A stretch of 64,000 nt of DNA, from contig CM026562.1 of assembly GCA_015143295.1 (NCBI GenBank), positions 16,954,041-17,018,040 on the forward strand. The letters run 5' to 3'. Origin of the DNA: Tetracentron sinense (lineage: Eukaryota > Streptophyta > Magnoliopsida > Trochodendrales > Trochodendraceae). The notes under the pieces are model-generated. The model saw only the letters and a list, made by a program, of their open reading frames with translations, was not told the origin of the DNA and did not search any database. Position numbers and translations under genes: made by a program. Shown piece by piece: positions 10,866-22,800 of this stretch (position 1 is the first letter of the stretch; the number at the start of each line of letters is the position of its first letter).

Positions 10866-11660
10866 ATGACATGCCTTCTCCCTATGACTGAAATTCTTCA
10901 TGATGAAAAGTTAGTCGGAACTAACTATGTAGACTGGGAATTTAGAATATACCTGGTTCTCTCTGCTAAAAAGCTTACCCTGTGTCATACAACTCCTAAA
11001 CCTGTGGTTCTCCTGGATTCAACACCAGATCTGTTAGCTGAAGCTGATTTATGGAATCGTTCCCATCAAACAGCAAAAAAATGGGTGTTAGCATCATTAT
11101 CCACTATATTGTATAACCATCATAATCATATGGATAATACTTCAAACATATTGCATCACCTACATGAGATGTTTGGTGAAGAGAATAAGTCTGCTAAACA
11201 AACAACATTAAGATCTCTTCTTACCACTGAGATGAAAGAGGGAACTTCAGTCAGAGAACACGTCATGAAGATGATGGGTTTTATTAAAGAACTGGAGCTG
11301 TACGATGGAGAGATGGATCATATCACCAAAATCAATACTATTCTATAGTCACTCCCTTGGTCATTCAACTTGTTTGTAGTGAATTACAGTATAAACAAGT
11401 TAGAGATGACTCTTAGTGGATTGTTGGACTCACTGTTAGCTGTAGAGGATGAGATCAGAAAAGATATTGATGGTGAAATCGTGTTTGTTGAAAGACCTAT
11501 ACTTGTGATGGTGTCTGAAAAGAAAAGGAAGAGAAACAATGGTAAAGGAAAGTTGAAAGACAACTGGGGTAAGGCAATAGTTGCTGGCAAGGAAAACAAA
11601 GGCAAGGAAAAGTGTTTCCACTGTGGTAAAATAGGCCACTGGAAGAGAAATTATAGGACT
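10866..11660 (+). pseudogene. gag: C1 gag
   Basis: Copia gag starting at the ATG at 10866 (MTCLLPMTEILHDEKLVG) with the NYVDWEF motif. C2 has the same start region (MTGLHPLTEILRDEKFVGTN). The LHEMFGEENKSAKQ segment is typical of the UBN2-type gag domain. A TAG at 11346-11348 breaks it where C2 reads TVLQSLPPSFNS. The lysine-rich linker leads to a zinc knuckle, CFHCGKIGHWKRNY, whose last cysteine is replaced by tyrosine. A second gag defect therefore comes on top of the stop. Confidence 0.85.
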
Positions 11661-11780
11661 TACCTCGCAACTCTTAAGAAGGGTGGTGGCAATACTCAAG
11701 GTATGAGATGCTTTGAAGTATTATTTACTATTAAGTCAAACTTTCTTGATGGTTTCCCTAATTGTAGGACTTACCTCGCA
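11654..11780 (+). repeat. 16-bp direct repeat at the lost C1 protease
   Basis: TAGGACTTACCTCGCA occurs at 11654-11669 and again at 11765-11780. The sequence between and just after them should hold the copia protease active site (D-S/T-G-A), which is not found. Confidence 0.6.
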
Positions 11781-12090
11781 GTCAAGTCAATAAGTGGTTT
11801 TACTCTTTATTTAGCTTATGGAAAGACATTAATTTTAGAAGACTACTTTTATGTGTCTTCTGCACATCGTAATTTGATTTCAGTATCTAGACTCTTATTT
11901 TTTGGATTCTCTATCGTTTTTAATTCATTTGTTGAAATTAAGAAAGATGGAATGGTCTTGATAACTGGTAATCTCATTAATGGTCTTTATTTAATATTTT
12001 CATTGGTAAATAATGAATGTCTGCAAAGTGACAATGTCTCATCATCTAGAATGTCTGGAATGAAGAGACATTGCACTGAGTCTACTTATC

Positions 12091-13083
12091 TTTGACATAA
12101 GAGACTTGGTCACATTAATCTTGATAGGATCAAGAGGTTAGTAATAGATGGTCCCCTTGACTTCCTCAAGGTAGAACCACTCCTTACTTACGAGTCTTGT
12201 CTCGAAGGGAAGATGACCAAGAAGCCTTACCCTAAAAAGGTAGGAAGAGCTGAAGAAAAGTTAAGACTAATACATATTGATGTATGTGGTCCATTTAACA
12301 TTGTTGCACGAGGTCAAGACCGATATTTTGTCACATTTACCGGTGATTATTCCAAATATGGATATGTCTATTTGATGCAACACAAATCTGACACCTTTGA
12401 AAAATTCAAAGAATTCAGATGAGAAGTTGAGAATCAAACTGACAAATCCATAAAGACACTTCAATCAGATCGAGGTGGTGAATACCTCACTAACGAGTTT
12501 ATGGATTACTTAAGAGATAATGGGATTATCACACAATGGACAAGTCCTGCCTCTCCTCAACAAAATAGAGTTTCTAAAAGAAGAAACCAGACCTTATTAG
12601 ATATGGTTCGCTCTATGATGAGCCATGCCCGATGTTCCTTCATATCTTTGGGGATATGCTATACAAACTGCCATTTATATTCTGAACTGTCCATCTAATT
12701 CTATTCCGGTTACACCCTATGAATTGTGGACTGGGCGAAAACCTAGTTTACAACATTTAAGGGTATGGGGTTATCCTGCGCATGTTCGCAAACTCGAACC
12801 CACTAAGTTGGAATCTAGGATAGAGAAATGGAATTTTGTAGTATATCCAAAAGAAACTAAGGGTCTCTATTTCTACTCTAAGGCGGACCAAACAATAGTT
12901 GTTAGGCTTCATACCACTTTCTTGGAGGAAGAAATAGATCTCCTTAAGAAGGTTGAATTTCATGAGATGAAAGACAACACAGCCAGTGTCCAAGATGAAC
13001 CTAATCCTTCCACTAATAATTTTCCTAATTCTATTCAACTAAGAAGGTCTGAAAGAGTTTCAAGACCATCAGATAGACTTTAA
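12091..13083 (+). pseudogene. pol: C1 integrase
   Basis: It starts with HKRLGHINLDRIKRL (zinc-binding part); the preceding codon is TGA where tryptophan is expected. The core shows the first aspartate in LIHIDVCGPF (about 12270) and the second in LQSDRGGEYL (about 12465). The third catalytic residue is lysine instead of glutamate: the expected NGVSERRN reads NRVSKRRN, with the lysine codon at 12574-12576. A TGA near 12420 and a frameshift near 12640 break the frame. The C-terminal part runs to 13083 (RRSERVSRPSDRL). Confidence 0.85.
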
Positions 13084-13113
13084 TATTACAATAATGAGGT
13101 TTATCTAGTTAAC

Positions 13114-14375
13114 CCTGATGATGAGGATATGGATCCTAATACTTATCAGGAAGTTACATTAGATGTAGATGCATCTCAATGGAATAAAGCCATGAATGCT
13201 GAAATAGATTCCATGTATGACAACGGCGTCTGGACTTTAGTGAATCCACCAGATGGTATAAGGCCAATTGGATGCAAATGGATTTTAAAAAAAAAGAAGA
13301 GTGTCGATGGTAATGTAGAGACCTATAAAGCTAGACTTGTTGTAAAAGGTTACACTCAAATTCAAGGAGTTGATTATGAGGATACCTTTTCACCTGTAGC
13401 TATGCTTAAATCCATCAGGATATTGCTAGCTATAGCTGCACACCATGACTATGAGATATGGCAAATGGATGTCAAAACTGCTTTCCTTAACAGAATGCTA
13501 GATGAAGACATCTATATGAAGTAACCAGAGGGCTTCATTGCTCCTAACCAGGAGAACATGGTATGTAAACTCAACAAGTCGATATATGGTTTGAAATAAG
13601 CTTCAAGAAGCTGGAACCAAATATTTGATCTTTCCATCAAAGAATTTGGATTCCAAAAGAATTTAGAGGAATCTTATATATACAAAAAGGACAATGGGAG
13701 AGTGGTAGTATACCTAATTCTAAATGTTGATGACATTCTACTCATTAGGAATGATGTAGGGATGTTATCATCAGTCAAGATATGGCTTTCTCAGCATTTC
13801 TCAATAAAAGACTTGGGAGAGGCATCTTATATTCTCGAAAGAAAGATTCTGAGAGATAGAAAATGCCAAATGTTGGGATTGAGCCAAACTTCCTACATAG
13901 ACAAGATATTGTCTAGGTTCAGTATGAGTGATTGTAAGACAACACTCATTCCTTTTAGACATGGTGTCACTTTGTCTAAAAAGATAGCCCCTACATCAGC
14001 TGATGAGATCGAACAAATGAAGAGGTGCTCTTATGCTTCGATAGTAGGGAGCCTCATATATGCCATGTTATGTACTAGACTGGATATCTGTCATTCAGTG
14101 GGAGTTGTTAGTCAGTTCCAAAACAATCCAAGTATGAGATAATTGGACTGCAGTGAAGCACATCATGAAGTACCTGAAAAGGACTAGGGATTATGTGCTT
14201 ATTTTTCACACAGAGGAAGTATTTTCTCATTAATGAGATTATTGAGAAGCAAGGCATCTTTGTTACAAAGATCAGGTCTCAACCTAACGTTGCTAACCCA
14301 ATGACCAAAGCTTTACCAGATAAAGTATTTGTAACACACTTAGATAGTATGGGATTGAAATCTATGGCACGGTGA
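13114..14375 (+). pseudogene. pol: C1 reverse transcriptase and RNase H remnant
   Basis: Copia reverse transcriptase from DASQWNKAMNAEIDSM through KARLVVKGYTQIQGVDYEDTFSPVA, WQMDVKTAFLN and the catalytic NVDDILL (about 13725), to YILERKILRDRKCQMLGLSQ and GSLIYAMLCTRLDI. TAA at 13522-13524, TAA at about 13598 and another stop near 14140 interrupt it. RNase H is mostly deleted: after LKRTRDYVL the sequence jumps to a near-terminal FVTKIRSQPNVANPMTKALP. The region ends just before the polypurine tract. Confidence 0.88.
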
Positions 14376-14380
14376 CTTTT

Positions 14381-14396
14381 AGGGCAAGTGGGAAAT
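14381..14396 (+). other. C1 polypurine tract
   Basis: AGGGCAAGTGGGAAAT immediately precedes the 3' LTR start TGTTAAACATG at 14397. This is where plus-strand DNA synthesis would be primed. Confidence 0.75.
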
Positions 14397-16558
14397 TGTT
14401 AAACATGATGCCCAGAAAATTCATTTACATTGTTAGATTCTTATTAATTTGATTAATAAAGATTTCTTCTTAATCTATTGTGTATTCATTATGGGTAATT
14501 GACCATGATCATGAGATGATCTATATGATATGAGATATTGATAAAGGTCCATAGGATATATTGTAGGAAATTTATGTGATTAGATTATCACAGGCAGATA
14601 TAACTTTCCGGTTCCTTATACATTATATAGTCACAGCTATAGGTGAAGCTGGGCACTTCACTTATATGGCTACCAGAATGCTAAGATGTTCTCAATGGTT
14701 GAGATTTAGTTCTATCTCGAACTATTGTAGTGGAGACTACACATCAGCATATGGGTGCTTAAATGTACACTAACTGATTGCATTCAATGAGAGATCTCTT
14801 GCATAAACATACTATCTAAATAGTTGGCCTCTCATTCACATTGAACAGTTTCGATGATCCTTAGATCTGATGAGTTCATCTATGACTGAGCAGTGATTTG
14901 ACTGTTTTGATTCCACCAACGTATTTTCCAACTTAGGGAATACAGTACAGTGACAGTTGCATAGTTAGAAAGTTGTTCGAGTCATAATGAATTTCAAATC
15001 CTACGCAGGTGATTTTGAAAAAAAAATAAGTTTTCAAATATACTTTTATTAAATTGTATTATACTTATAAAAGGTTTTTCTCAAAAAAATTTTCATGAGA
15101 AATTGTTTCTCATGGCTTAATCATAAGTCTTAGAAACCCGGATGATTTGTAATGGGCTATGGGTTAGATAGTATGTCAATCTCGAAGGCCCATTAGGGAT
15201 AATGTATTTGAAAGGGTAAATCGAATTTAAAAGTTCATGTGGCAGGATCCGTATTGGTTAAATTTTCATACACTGGGATTTAATTGCAACATGGATATCT
15301 CATGTCACTTGCAATTCTGATGTAATTCCTATTTAGGGTCAATGGGATAACATTGGGTAAGCCAGGGTAAGAATGTCCCAGAGCAATATTTGGAGGTGCT
15401 CACATAAGAAATACAAGCTCAATAATTGATTAAAAGTTAATAAATTATTTAAGTGAATAAAAGTTAATCATTTAATTAAATAGATTAAAAGTTAATCTAT
15501 GGTTTAGATTAATTGTTAATTTAAATATAGGGATTATTTAAGTAATTATTTAATTAACATAATAAAAGGGGAAATGGGTTTGACCTATATCCATAAACCT
15601 ATTAAACATGGACCTTTAATATGGGCCAAAGCCCATGGGTTTAAACCCTAGGGTGGGGCACCCACTTGAGGAATCCTAATTGGATTAGGAATATGTTAAT
15701 TGAATAATTGTTGAAATATAATTCCTTTAATTATGGAATTAAAATCCAATTGTTGGATTGCAATAAGGATGAGGATAAGTTGTAATTGGATTACAATATG
15801 GAGTGTTTAACTCCCCAAAGTCCACGCCGCCTTGAAGCTCACACCCCCCCCCCCTCTTTGGTTTAGGTTTCCTAGTTTGACTAGGATTCTTCTCTTGTGT
15901 TGGATGTTGACTTATCCCATTAATTAAGGAACCCTCTTATTAGAAGGACTCCTTAATTAGTAGGTATTCTATAATTAGAGTAGTTATAGATAAATTAGGA
16001 TATGTTTAATTAATAATAAGAGTTATTATTGATAAACAATTTCTAAGGGATAAGATCAAGTTGGAGTAGGATTAGGATAGGATCCTAGTCCATATATACC
16101 CCAACACCCTAGACCATTAAGTACTTTTCTCCAAAAAATTTTCTCTCCTCTCCTCTCTCTCTCCAAACCGTGAGACCCTAGGGATCCCCCTTGGGATTTT
16201 CGTGAGCTTCATTGGTGGTGTAAGTTGGGTTTTGTTTATTCTAGGGTTTTGAGCCTTAGTACTTTTGGTGATAGAAGGTCTACACCATTAGTCCATATTC
16301 TTCCTCTTGCTTTTATAATTCCAAAGGAGATTCTAAAGCTTCGTGGGGATAGCGAAGAACAAGGATTGAGCTTCCAGTATTTTTTCAGAGAAATCTCTAC
16401 AAAGAGTTCTGACGGTTCGAGTGGATTAAGCTTCACCGGTGAACATCATTCACCGAGGTGATATGACTAAAACTCTTAGATAGTTTTGATGCTATCTATA
16501 GTGTTAAGATCTAGGGGATCCAGTTTCAGCATATTTTTTTTATCCAGATCCCCCTACA
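14397..16558 (+). repeat. C1 3' LTR (2162 bp)
   Basis: Starts TGTTAAACATGATGCCC and ends CCCCCTACA; the next bases TAAGC (16559-16563) would be the target-site copy. A TATATA box lies at about 16092. A run of 12 C lies near 15845-15858. The C2 LTR is closely similar apart from an interruption. Long AT-rich stretches hold no genes; the frame at 16225-16461 is not supported as a protein. Confidence 0.9.
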
Positions 16559-16565
16559 TAAGCCA

Positions 16566-19542
16566 TTTCACTTTCGAGGATTGAGATAAAGGGATATTGC
16601 TCGCTTCGCAGCTTTGAGCTTAGCAAACCCAGAGGCACCGAACTCCTCAACCATCCCGGTTGTTAGTGAGTTCTTGGATGTGTTTCCAAAAAAACTTCCC
16701 GGATTACCTCCTGATCGAGAGATCAAGTTCGCTATAGAGCTTACTTTGGGCACAGCTCCAATTTCAAGAGCTCCATATGGAATGGCCCCGATTGAACTCA
16801 AGGAGTTGAAGGTGTAGTTAGAAGAACTGCAAAACCTGGATTTTATTAGACCGAGTGTCTCACTATGGGGTGCCCTAGTGCTATTTCTGAAGAAGAAGGA
16901 TGGGTCAATGCGTATGTACATTAATTACAGACAATTGAATAAGGTCACAATTAAGAATCGTTATCCTTTGTCACGGATAGACGACTTGTTCGACCAATTG
17001 AAGGGAGCAAGATTCTTTTCCAAGATTGATCTTAAGTCGAGGTATCATCGGTTAAAGGTCAAGGTAGAAGATATTCAGAACACGGCTTTCAGGACTCGGT
17101 ATGGGCACTACGAGTTCCTTGTCATGCCTTTCGGGTTAACGAATGCACTGATGGCATTCATGGATTTGATGAACCGGGTGTTCATACCTTATCTGGATAA
17201 ATGTGTCGTGGTGTTCGTAGACGACATATTAGTATATTCCCCCACACGGGAAGATCATGATCGAGACCTTCGCCTTACTCTAGAGACACTTCGAGAGCAC
17301 AGGTTATATGCCAAGCTAAGTAAGTGCAAATTCTGGTTGGAAAAGGTGGCTTTCCTAGGTTATGTGGTGTCCGCAGAAGGCATTTCAGTAGACCCCACCA
17401 AGGTAGAGGCAGTATTGAATTGGAAAAGACCCAGAAGCGTTACCGAGATTCGGAGTTTCCTCAGGTTGGCCGGCTACTACCGGAGATTTGTGGAGGGATT
17501 CTCCAGTTTGGCTACACCTCTCACTTACTTGATGAGGAAAAATGCCAAGTTCAGTTGGAGTGACAAATGCCAAGTGAGCTTCCAGGAGTTGAAGAAGCAG
17601 GCTCACTACGGCTCCATACTTACAATACCATCCGGGAGTGGTGGTTTTATCGTTTATAGTGATGCCTCCCACGTGGGATTGAGATGTGTACTCATGCAGC
17701 ATGGCAAGGTCATTGCCTACGCCTCAAGGCAATTGAAAGAGCATAAGAAGAATTATCCCACTCACGACTTAGAGCTCGCCGCAGTTGTCTTTGCTTTGAA
17801 GTTTTGGCGACATTATCTCTACGGGGAACAGTTTGAGGGTTCATAGATCACAAGAGCTTGAAGTATCTGTTTTCCTAGAAGGAGCTGAATATAAGGCAAA
17901 GAAGATGGGTAAAGTTTTTGAAAGACTATGATTGCTCCATCCAATACCACCTAGGTAAAGCAAATGTGGTGGTGGATGCATTGAGTATGAAGTCACATGG
18001 GCTTGTTGCATACATGATGGTTTGAGAATGGAAGTTGTTGGAGGATGCCTCTAACCTCGACATTTGGTTCAGCCCACCTACGCACAGGCCATTGATGGCA
18101 AATATCACGGTGAAGCCATGCATCATAGATCGGATCCAAGAGTTACAAGTAGCGGATGCCGAGTTGATTGCTCTCTATGACAAGGCGGTTAGCAAAGGAA
18201 GTGTTGAGTTCGCCATGAATGATGATGGGGCAATCACATTCAAGAGTAGACTTTGTGTCCCGGTCGATGTAGATCTCCGGAGTGAGATTTTGGATGAAGC
18301 CCACCGGTCCAAGTATACCGTTCACCCCGGGGTTACCAAACTGTATAGAAACTTAAAATGACACTTTTGGTGGTGGAACATGAAGAGAGAAGTGGTCGAG
18401 TACGTGTCTCGATGCTTGGTGTGTCAGCAAGTTAAAGCTAAGCACAGGAGACCGACAGGTCTTATACAGTCCCTCCCTATTCCCAAGTGGAAATGGGAAC
18501 ACATATCCATAGATTTTATTATGGGGTTGTCGAGGACGGCTAGAAACTCTGATGCTATATGGGTTGTAGTTGACAAACTCACAAAGTTCGTCTATTTCTT
18601 GCCATATCAAACTACATTCAATTCAAATCAGTTAGCTATATTGTATATCAAAGAGATAGTCCGGTTGCATGGGGTGCCAGTGAGCATCGTGTCAGATCAG
18701 GATCCTAGATTTACATCCAGGTTCTGGAAGAGTTTTCAGAGTGCCATGGGTTCCCGACTAGACTTTAGCATGACTTTCCACCCACAGACCGATGGGCAAA
18801 CCGAGAGAGTGAATCAGGTAATAGAAGACATGCTCCGGGCATTTATGCTAGACTTCAAAGGTAGTTGAGAAGATCACCTCCCTTTGGTGGAATTCGCCTA
18901 CAACAATAGTTATCAGGCAAGCATCCAGATAGTGCCTTTTGAGGCATTATATTGGAGAAGTTGTGGATCCCCTTTGTATTGGGATGAAGTTGGAGAAAGA
19001 AAGGTTTTGGGCCCCAAATTGATTGAGCAGACCGTAGACAGGGTATCCGGGAAAGGTTAAAGACCGCATAGGATCGACAGAAGAGCTACGCCGACAATCG
19101 AATGAGAGATCTTGAATTTCGAGTTGGCGACTTGGTTTTTTTCAAGATTTCAATGACCAAGGGTGTTATGAGATTCGGGAAGAGAGGCAAGCTCAGTCTG
19201 AGATACATGGGTCCATTCAAAATCACCACTAGAGTAGGTGAGGTGGCTTACCGTGTGGCCTTACCCGCTCATATGGCAACCGTCCATAATGTATACCATG
19301 TCTCTATGCTTCGAAAGTATATCCCGGACCCTTCCCATGTCATCGAGCTTGATCTGGTAGAAATCCGAGAGGATCTCACACTAGTTGAGCAAACAGTGCA
19401 GATCTTGGACAGGCAAAATCAAGTCTTACGCAACAAGACCATTGCCTTGATCCTTGTAAGGTGGCAACACCATTCGGTAGAAGAGGCTACATGGGAACGA
19501 GAGGCCGAACTAAGAGAAAAGTATTATCAACTGTTTATTTAG
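16566..19542 (+). pseudogene. pol: G3 pol: RT, RNase H, integrase, chromodomain
   Basis: From the protease-RT linker ([16 protein letters not shown]) it goes through RT ([20 protein letters not shown], catalytic [10 protein letters not shown] near 17215), RNase H to LYGEQFEG, then the integrase zinc region (CLVCQQVKAKHRRP). The integrase core keeps all three acidic residues: SIDFIMGL, VSDQDPRF and GQTERVNQ (glutamate codon 18803-18805). The chromodomain follows: VQILDRQNQVLRNKTIALIL, then VRWQHHSVEEATWERE. Breaks include TGA at about 16583, TAG at about 16816, a frameshift near 17838, stops at about 17877, 18024, 18360 and 18867, and a frameshift near 19040-19100. It is a complete but inactive Tekay-type pol C-terminal half. 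Confidence 0.93.
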
Positions 19543-19617
19543 GGCCTTGGCACTCTTTTGTATTGCAAGTTTTTGTACGTATATGTATCATCCAAATTTT
19601 GAGGACAAAATTTTTGT

Positions 19618-19630
19618 AAGGGAGGGAGAA
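19618..19630 (+). other. G3 polypurine tract
   Basis: AAGGGAGGGAGAA lies directly before the LTR start TGTAGCACCCCGG at 19631. Confidence 0.88.
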
Positions 19631-21462
19631 TGTAGCACCCCGGAACTTTTCGTACCTAATGAATAGTGTTCTTATAGCCAACTGGCCTTTCACGTAGTCT
19701 AATTAATAAATAAAGAAGAATTCTAAAATTCTAAAATACCAGAATTGTTCCTTTTCGAAAGACGAATCCAACGTAAGTTGAATTGTCAAAATCCAATGAA
19801 CGAGTCAAAAGATATGGCCAAAATACCAAAGTACAAAAAATTAAGGAAAATCAGCAAAATAGGCAAAACACAGACCAACCGGTCGACCGCTCTAGCCACC
19901 GGTCGACCCGTAGCCTATTGATCGACCGCTCTTACCACCGGTCGACCGCTCCTCACCACCGGTCTATCGCTAGCCTACCGATCAACCGCTCATATGACCG
20001 GTCAACCGCTCCTCAAGCACTTTGCCTATTTGGTCTGTTTTGGTCAAAATTTTAAGGGTAGGATGGTCATTTGACCACCCCTTTTTCTATATAAAGCCCC
20101 AACTCATGGGTGAGGGTTTCATAAACCCTCAAAGCTCATATCTGGGGATTATGGGAGATTGGAGAATGAAGAGAAGTGAAGCTAGGTTTTGGCCAAGGGT
20201 TGGTTTGTGTGATCAAGGGGAAAGCTTGGATCTCATCTTTTGACAAGTCCCCACAAGTTATTCTCCAAATTTCAAGGTTAGTACACCCTACTAACTACCT
20301 TGGTAATAACCTAGGATTTTTTTAAGTATATGTGTGTTGAATCTTCCCCCATTTCTCCTTTGTGTTGAAATATGCTATATTCCCTAAAAATAAACAAGAT
20401 AATGTGAATGGTGGAATGTATGGATGGATGAGGGGTTTGAGGCATTTGGATGCCGTGTGGATGTGATGTAATGTGTGTGATGGAAAAATGATGGAAGGGT
20501 ATCCTACAAATAATGAATGCACCCTGATGTTTTGTTGGAACGGATGCACTGAAAAGGGGAAATAAAACGACTATGAAATATTGCATGCTAAGTGTTTAAT
20601 TAAATGCCTAAATGAGAAGTTTCCAAATCAATGAAGAATATGAAAGCATGAATATGTGTAGTTTCCTCCAAATTCATAACCTTGATCATATACCATGTAG
20701 ATTATCTAAATTCTCTCATGTTTTTACTATGAATTGAAATGCTATACACTATCCTTCATGTCATATTGTCATCATGATTACTACAAGTGCTACACACACT
20801 CATGCATGCATGCATGAACCGACGTTTTTAAAGTACAAGTATTTGAATGAAACAAACAAGAACAAGAATTGTGATTCACGAATACGAATGATAAAGTCGG
20901 ACATCGGGCCGGTCAGGAGTAGGGCATATCCCCAGGATATGTCATACCTGGCTCACAAGGAAAACAAGCATGATTGTCAAGGGTAGGGCATATCCCAGGA
21001 TATGTCATACCTGGCTCACAAGAAAAACAAGCATGAATGTCAAGGGTAGGGCATATCACGAGATATGTCATACCTGGCTCATAGGAAAACAAAACAAGGA
21101 GGTTGGTGTACCTTTTCTATATATATATTTCGCTGAAGGGAATTTACATTCCCGGCTCACAAGTCACTTCAAGGGCACTAACCTCTGGCTCACAAGAAAA
21201 CAAGCAAGTCAAGTCAAGAACATGACAAGAACAAGCAAGACAAGACAAGCATGTGTAATTCTCACGAACAAGACCAGGACAAGAAACAAGTTTTCAATTA
21301 TGACAAACAAGTTTTGAAAGAAACAGGAAAGACTATTTTCAAGTATAAGACATGGATTTTAAATACGAGTTTTATCAGAGATTTTGCATTCATGCAAGCA
21401 TGTCAAGATTATCATACTGCTTTACTTTCAATGCTCTTGTCATATGCTGCTATTATTTACAC
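19631..21462 (+). repeat. G3 3' LTR, left part
   Basis: Starts TGTAGCACCCCGG. The conserved block is at 19763-19825 and a GGTCGACC/CCGGTCGACCG palindrome cluster at 19875-20010. A TATATAAAG box is near 20089, and hairpin units lie at 20915-21170. The part with the GCTGAG stem and the small frame is missing. The break to T1 gag sequence is at about 21462. The frames at 19783-20243 and 20970-21613 are not credible genes. Confidence 0.88.
20915..21170 (+). repeat. G3 LTR hairpin units
   Basis: Three tandem copies of a unit carry AGGGCATATCC then GGATATGTCATACC, separated by a CTGGCTCACAAG linker; a fourth related hairpin is GGGAATTTACATTCCC. The third copy has CACGAGATATG, which weakens its arm. 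Confidence 0.65.
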
Positions 21463-21849
21463 CTGGTTTCAAGGTTCTCCGGTGCAGAAGGTGAAGAAGA
21501 GAAGTCAAACTGACGTCTCATGGAAGACCTCTGTAGTGGCACCTCATCCACCTCGAGCCTGCTATGCTCGAACGCCTCCAGCCTTGCCTGCATCAACTGC
21601 TGCTGCCTGGTGATCTGATCCAGAGCAGACTGTTGCATTTGCAACATCGCCAAAATACGATCAGAAACAGAAAGCTCGACAGGAGGAGGCACGGTCCTCT
21701 CTGGTTGCCCAGACGAAGGACTGACCCCAGGGATGTGCACGACAGAAGGTACAAAAGGAGTGGCCTGAGGGGTTTGATCCTCACGCCCGAACATAGATGA
21801 CTGGTCAGCCATGATCACAAAGAGCAAAAAGGGGGGTTCGTTTATTATT
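21463..21849 (-). pseudogene. gag: T1 duplicate gag 5' fragment
   Basis: This repeats the first part of the T1 gag (MADQSSMFGREDQTPQ, ATG at 21812) downstream of the 3' LTR, with a copy of the primer-binding site at 21850-21866. It matches 32324-32710 with only about two differences. It stops abruptly in a region matching NLETR of the main gag, where G3 LTR sequence begins. It is a leftover of a second internal region. Confidence 0.9.
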
Positions 21850-21871
21850 TCCCACAGACGGCGCCAATTTT

Positions 21872-22775
21872 TGTGGGGGAAAAAATCCGGAAAGGACACG
21901 CGTCAGCAACAGCTCCTCCCACGCTCTGGTTTACCGGTAGAAGGTTGGAGAGGAGGGTGTGACACCCTGACCTGTACTCCGATGCTAAAGTCAGTAGATG
22001 TAGAAGATGATGAACAGTACACACTGAAAGAGGTACTGAAAGTTATACAAGGCTCTGGGAAGCACTGAACACGTATACTCTCGAATACGGATGATGAACA
22101 ACTAACCAACCCCTAAGCACTAAAAATCACGGGGTTTTTATAGGGTAAGGTTGATATAGCCATCGATGACCATGGATGGCCATAGGTGTCCATACCACGT
22201 GTTTTGCACTCATTGCCAAATATGTCAAGTTATATCTGCCGCCGGTTGCATCACACGCGAGAGCCTCCTAAGCGTCCAATCGGACGGGATCGAACAGTAC
22301 GCAGAAGTGACCAGCATTAAATGCCAAGACAGTGCTTTCGGCACGCAACAGTGTTTTCGGCACGCCTGTCAGAATTATGGATCGCCTCCTGATCACTTCC
22401 TCCTACGAGTCGGTCTCGTTGTTGACTCGAGCTCAGTTACGGTGTAGTTGTCTTAGAATACAGCCAGGACATCGTTGTCGGTGAGACAACGGGCTCGTTG
22501 TTCGTATACGACAAAAACGTTGTCAAGAGTACAACGGTTACATTGTGCTTCAGACAACGAGGATGTTGTCAAGCCACAACGGAAGCGTTGTTCTACAAGA
22601 GAACAAAGACGTCGTAATGCGCACAACGGGAACGTTGTGCATCAGACAACGTGTGATCCCTCTATTTTAAGCACGTGACCCCAACTCGTGTCCACGTGTC
22701 ACTTTCGTGAACAAAACAACAAAAACGAGCTAGTTCTCCAACGCTAAGTTGATTTTACGAATTTTATCCGTTACA
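21872..22775 (-). repeat. T1 LTR-A (3' LTR, 904 bp)
   Basis: On the minus strand it begins TGTAACGGATAAAATTCG at 22775 and ends CCCCCACA at 21872. A TATAAAAA box is near 22137 (minus). The region at 22455-22660 is dense in CAACG and CGTTG, often as facing pairs. Confidence 0.93.
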
Positions 22776-22800
22776 ATTTGCCCCTTTATGATGCTTGGAA
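22776..22800 (-). other. T1 polypurine tract
   Basis: The minus strand reads GCATCATAAAGGGGCAAAT directly before the LTR start TGTAACGG. Confidence 0.75.

Larger units (their letters stand above)
10181..16558 (+). mobile_element. C1: Ty1/copia retrotransposon lacking its 5' end
   Basis: Plus strand: a partial leader (10181-10865), gag, integrase, reverse transcriptase, a remnant of RNase H, a polypurine tract and the 3' LTR. Integrase precedes reverse transcriptase, the copia order. G2 cuts off the 5' LTR and most of the leader. The leader from 10181 matches C2 from about 59073, so C1 and C2 are one family. It lies in the pol of G3, which resumes at 16559. Internal stops make it inactive. 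Confidence 0.92.

Noticed and set aside
16225..16461. Frame in the C1 LTR and a similar one at 45174-45359
   Set aside because: They share only a short start, then differ; no domain, and the C2 copy is cut by G7.
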